Below, one piece after another: positions 62,880 to 64,000 of a stretch of 64,000 nucleotides of DNA; positions within the stretch are counted from its first letter, which is position 1; each line of letters opens with the position of its first letter. Below the pieces are notes generated by a model that was given only the letters and a program-made list of their open reading frames with translations, searched no databases and was not told the origin of the DNA. Both the position numbers and the translations under genes were made by a program. Source of the DNA: Leptospira kobayashii. Its GTDB lineage: Bacteria > Spirochaetota > Leptospiria > Leptospirales > Leptospiraceae. The stretch is taken from the NCBI RefSeq assembly GCF_003114835.2, contig NZ_AP025028.1:1005001-1069000 (forward strand), read 5' to 3'.

Positions 62880-64000
62880 TTAGCTGCCTGAATGGCTTTC
62901 CTGTTTCAAAGGAAGTAAAATCGAAATTGTATTTCCCGTGGATTCGCTCACTTCTATCCGAAGAGATCCTTTATTCAGATTTGCAAACTCTCTGCACAAT
63001 GAAAGTCCGAATCCAGTACCTAACTCTCCTATAGTACCAGCTTGGGAAATGACGGATTTTCCCTTGATTATGTTCTGCATAATCGTTTCGCTGAGTCCGG
63101 TTCCACAATTGGAAATGGATACAACTCCGAAATCTTTTTCATGTGAAGTCCTGATCCGTATCTCTTTTCCTTCCGGAGAAAATTTAATCGCATTGGAAAT
63201 CAAATTTCTTAGGATTGTAGTGACGGTTTGTCTGTCACAAAATACGAATTCATCCTTTAATTCCTTTTTTATGGAAAGGTGTTTGTGTAACGCCTGTTTT
63301 TCGTGATGACGTATGGATTCGGAAACAAGGTCCTCCAGATTGTTTTCGGAATATTGCAAATGAAGTTGATTCTTTTGATTTTTTGCCCAAGCCAGAAGAC
63401 TTTCCAATAGTAGAAAACTGCGACTTGCTTCATCCGCCATGGAAGGTAACATATCCGATTTTGACTCTTCGGAAAGAATCTCCAAAGAAGTTTTGAGTCC
63501 TCCGATCGAACCGCGCAGATCGTGTCCGATTACGGAAAACAAAGTATTCTTCATTGCATTTGCATCAATGAGTTCCGTTTCCAAACGTTTGTTTACAAGC
63601 AAGATAAATGTAACGATAAGTAAAAATATAACCGCCATTGTTATGAGGAGATAGATACCTTGGGAAGATCCCATATGCAGATAATCCGTTTCCGATTCGT
63701 TTATACTATAATAATTAAACAGTCGCAGTATAAATGTTATAGATAAGACTCCCATTCCTATTCCGATTGTTTTTGTGATCGTATAATTTTTACCGGAAGG
63801 GTGCAAACAAACAAACGCCTGCCAGATACTTGCGATCATTCCGAAGGAAGAGAAACTGATCAATTTCGTTTTGGCGTTCGTATTTGTTACTGTCACAAAA
63901 GTAATGATCCCAAGCGTAAGTATCAAATAGGTGGGCCAGGTAGGGAGCTTGGACTCTTTCAGTTTTTGAATCCCATTTGTTGTAAAAGTAAAACTAACTA
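62880..64000 (-). CDS. Sensor histidine kinase, partial (5' end outside window)
   Basis: The minus-strand frame is open from the stop at 62880 to the window end, so the N-terminus lies beyond 64000; an internal ATG at 63926 is not the start. Visible are four or so hydrophobic helices, then a HisKA-like segment with phospho-His in FSVIGHDLRGSIGGLK and an ATPase with NLISNAIKFSPEG, SNCGTGLSE and GTGFGLSLCREF. In the G1 box the aspartate of the usual D-x-G-x-G is asparagine followed by cysteine (SNCGTG), an atypical change. No response regulator is adjacent. Confidence 0.9.
   Translation of the reverse strand, partial: VSFTFTTNGIQKLKESKLPTWPTYLILTLGIITFVTVTNTNAKTKLISFSSFGMIASIWQAFVCLHPSGKNYTITKTIGIGMGVLSITFILRLFNYYSINESETDYLHMGSSQGIYLLITMAVIFLLIVTFILLVNKRLETELIDANAMKNTLFSVIGHDLRGSIGGLKTSLEILSEESKSDMLPSMADEASRSFLLLESLLAWAKNQKNQLHLQYSENNLEDLVSESIRHHEKQALHKHLSIKKELKDEFVFCDRQTVTTILRNLISNAIKFSPEGKEIRIRTSHEKDFGVVSISNCGTGLSETIMQNIIKGKSVISQAGTIGELGTGFGLSLCREFANLNKGSLRIEVSESTGNTISILLPLKQESHSGS

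Noticed and set aside
1..64000. CRISPR arrays, tRNA or rRNA genes, prophage or complete insertion sequence
   Set aside because: No regularly spaced direct repeats, no cloverleaf or rRNA-like sequence and no transposase or phage structural genes were seen on either strand.

Overview
The window looks like chromosomal DNA of a Leptospira species, probably an environmental or saprophytic one. The base composition is moderately AT-rich. Many exported proteins carry short spirochaete-type lipoboxes. Membrane-anchored AraC regulators, SpoIIE/TPR phosphatases, ChpI/ChpK-type toxin-antitoxin genes and proteins resembling spirochaetal FlaB flagellin all occur here. These are family-level inferences from reading the sequence; no database search was run.

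Layout. 1-7.2 kb: two membrane-embedded AraC regulators, a soluble AraC regulator and a two-gene operon encoding a small membrane protein and an unusual FAD-monooxygenase/fumarylacetoacetate-hydrolase fusion. 7.2-16 kb: fatty-acyl-CoA ligase, MATE exporter, TetR regulator divergent from a carotenoid/retinol-type oxidoreductase, and glutaminase. 16-20 kb: an arylsulfatase operon with its formylglycine-generating enzyme and a metallo-beta-lactamase-fold lipoprotein. 20-25.3 kb: Bor-like lipoproteins, then an NHL-propeller lipoprotein followed by two overlapping genes for divergent flagellin-like proteins. 25.3-28.1 kb: DUF1415 protein, an SDR/TetR divergent pair with clear operator palindromes, and a WG-repeat protein. 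28.7-32.6 kb: a hybrid histidine kinase, preceded by a translationally coupled 36-codon ORF, and a RocR-like REC-EAL phosphodiesterase. 32.9-34.2 kb: a decayed ChpIK/MazEF-type module downstream of a PcfJ-like gene. 35.3-42.7 kb: an operon of SpoIIE/TPR phosphatase, ABC_sub_bind/TPR protein, TonB-dependent receptor and a small protein. 43.3-49.7 kb: ammonium transporter, PII protein and, 3 kb on, an ammonium-transporter/adenylate-cyclase fusion. 49.7-64 kb: large proteins of unknown function, sensor kinases, an ABC-2 exporter, a lipoprotein neutral ceramidase, TetR, a ketopantoate-reductase-like enzyme and a kinase gene cut by the window end.

The most unusual non-coding signal is a family of at least six intergenic repeats of about 90-135 bp (near 1.7, 9.8, 12.5, 28.2, 32.6 and 34.9 kb). 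They share end and core motifs, but each has a different central hairpin sequence that still pairs. Four of the six sit between convergent genes, and one supplies the last codons and stop of a coding gene. Several gene relics are also visible: a frameshifted MazF-type toxin, a proline-dehydrogenase fragment and a phosphatase C-terminal fragment. They show ongoing gene decay in the intergenic regions.
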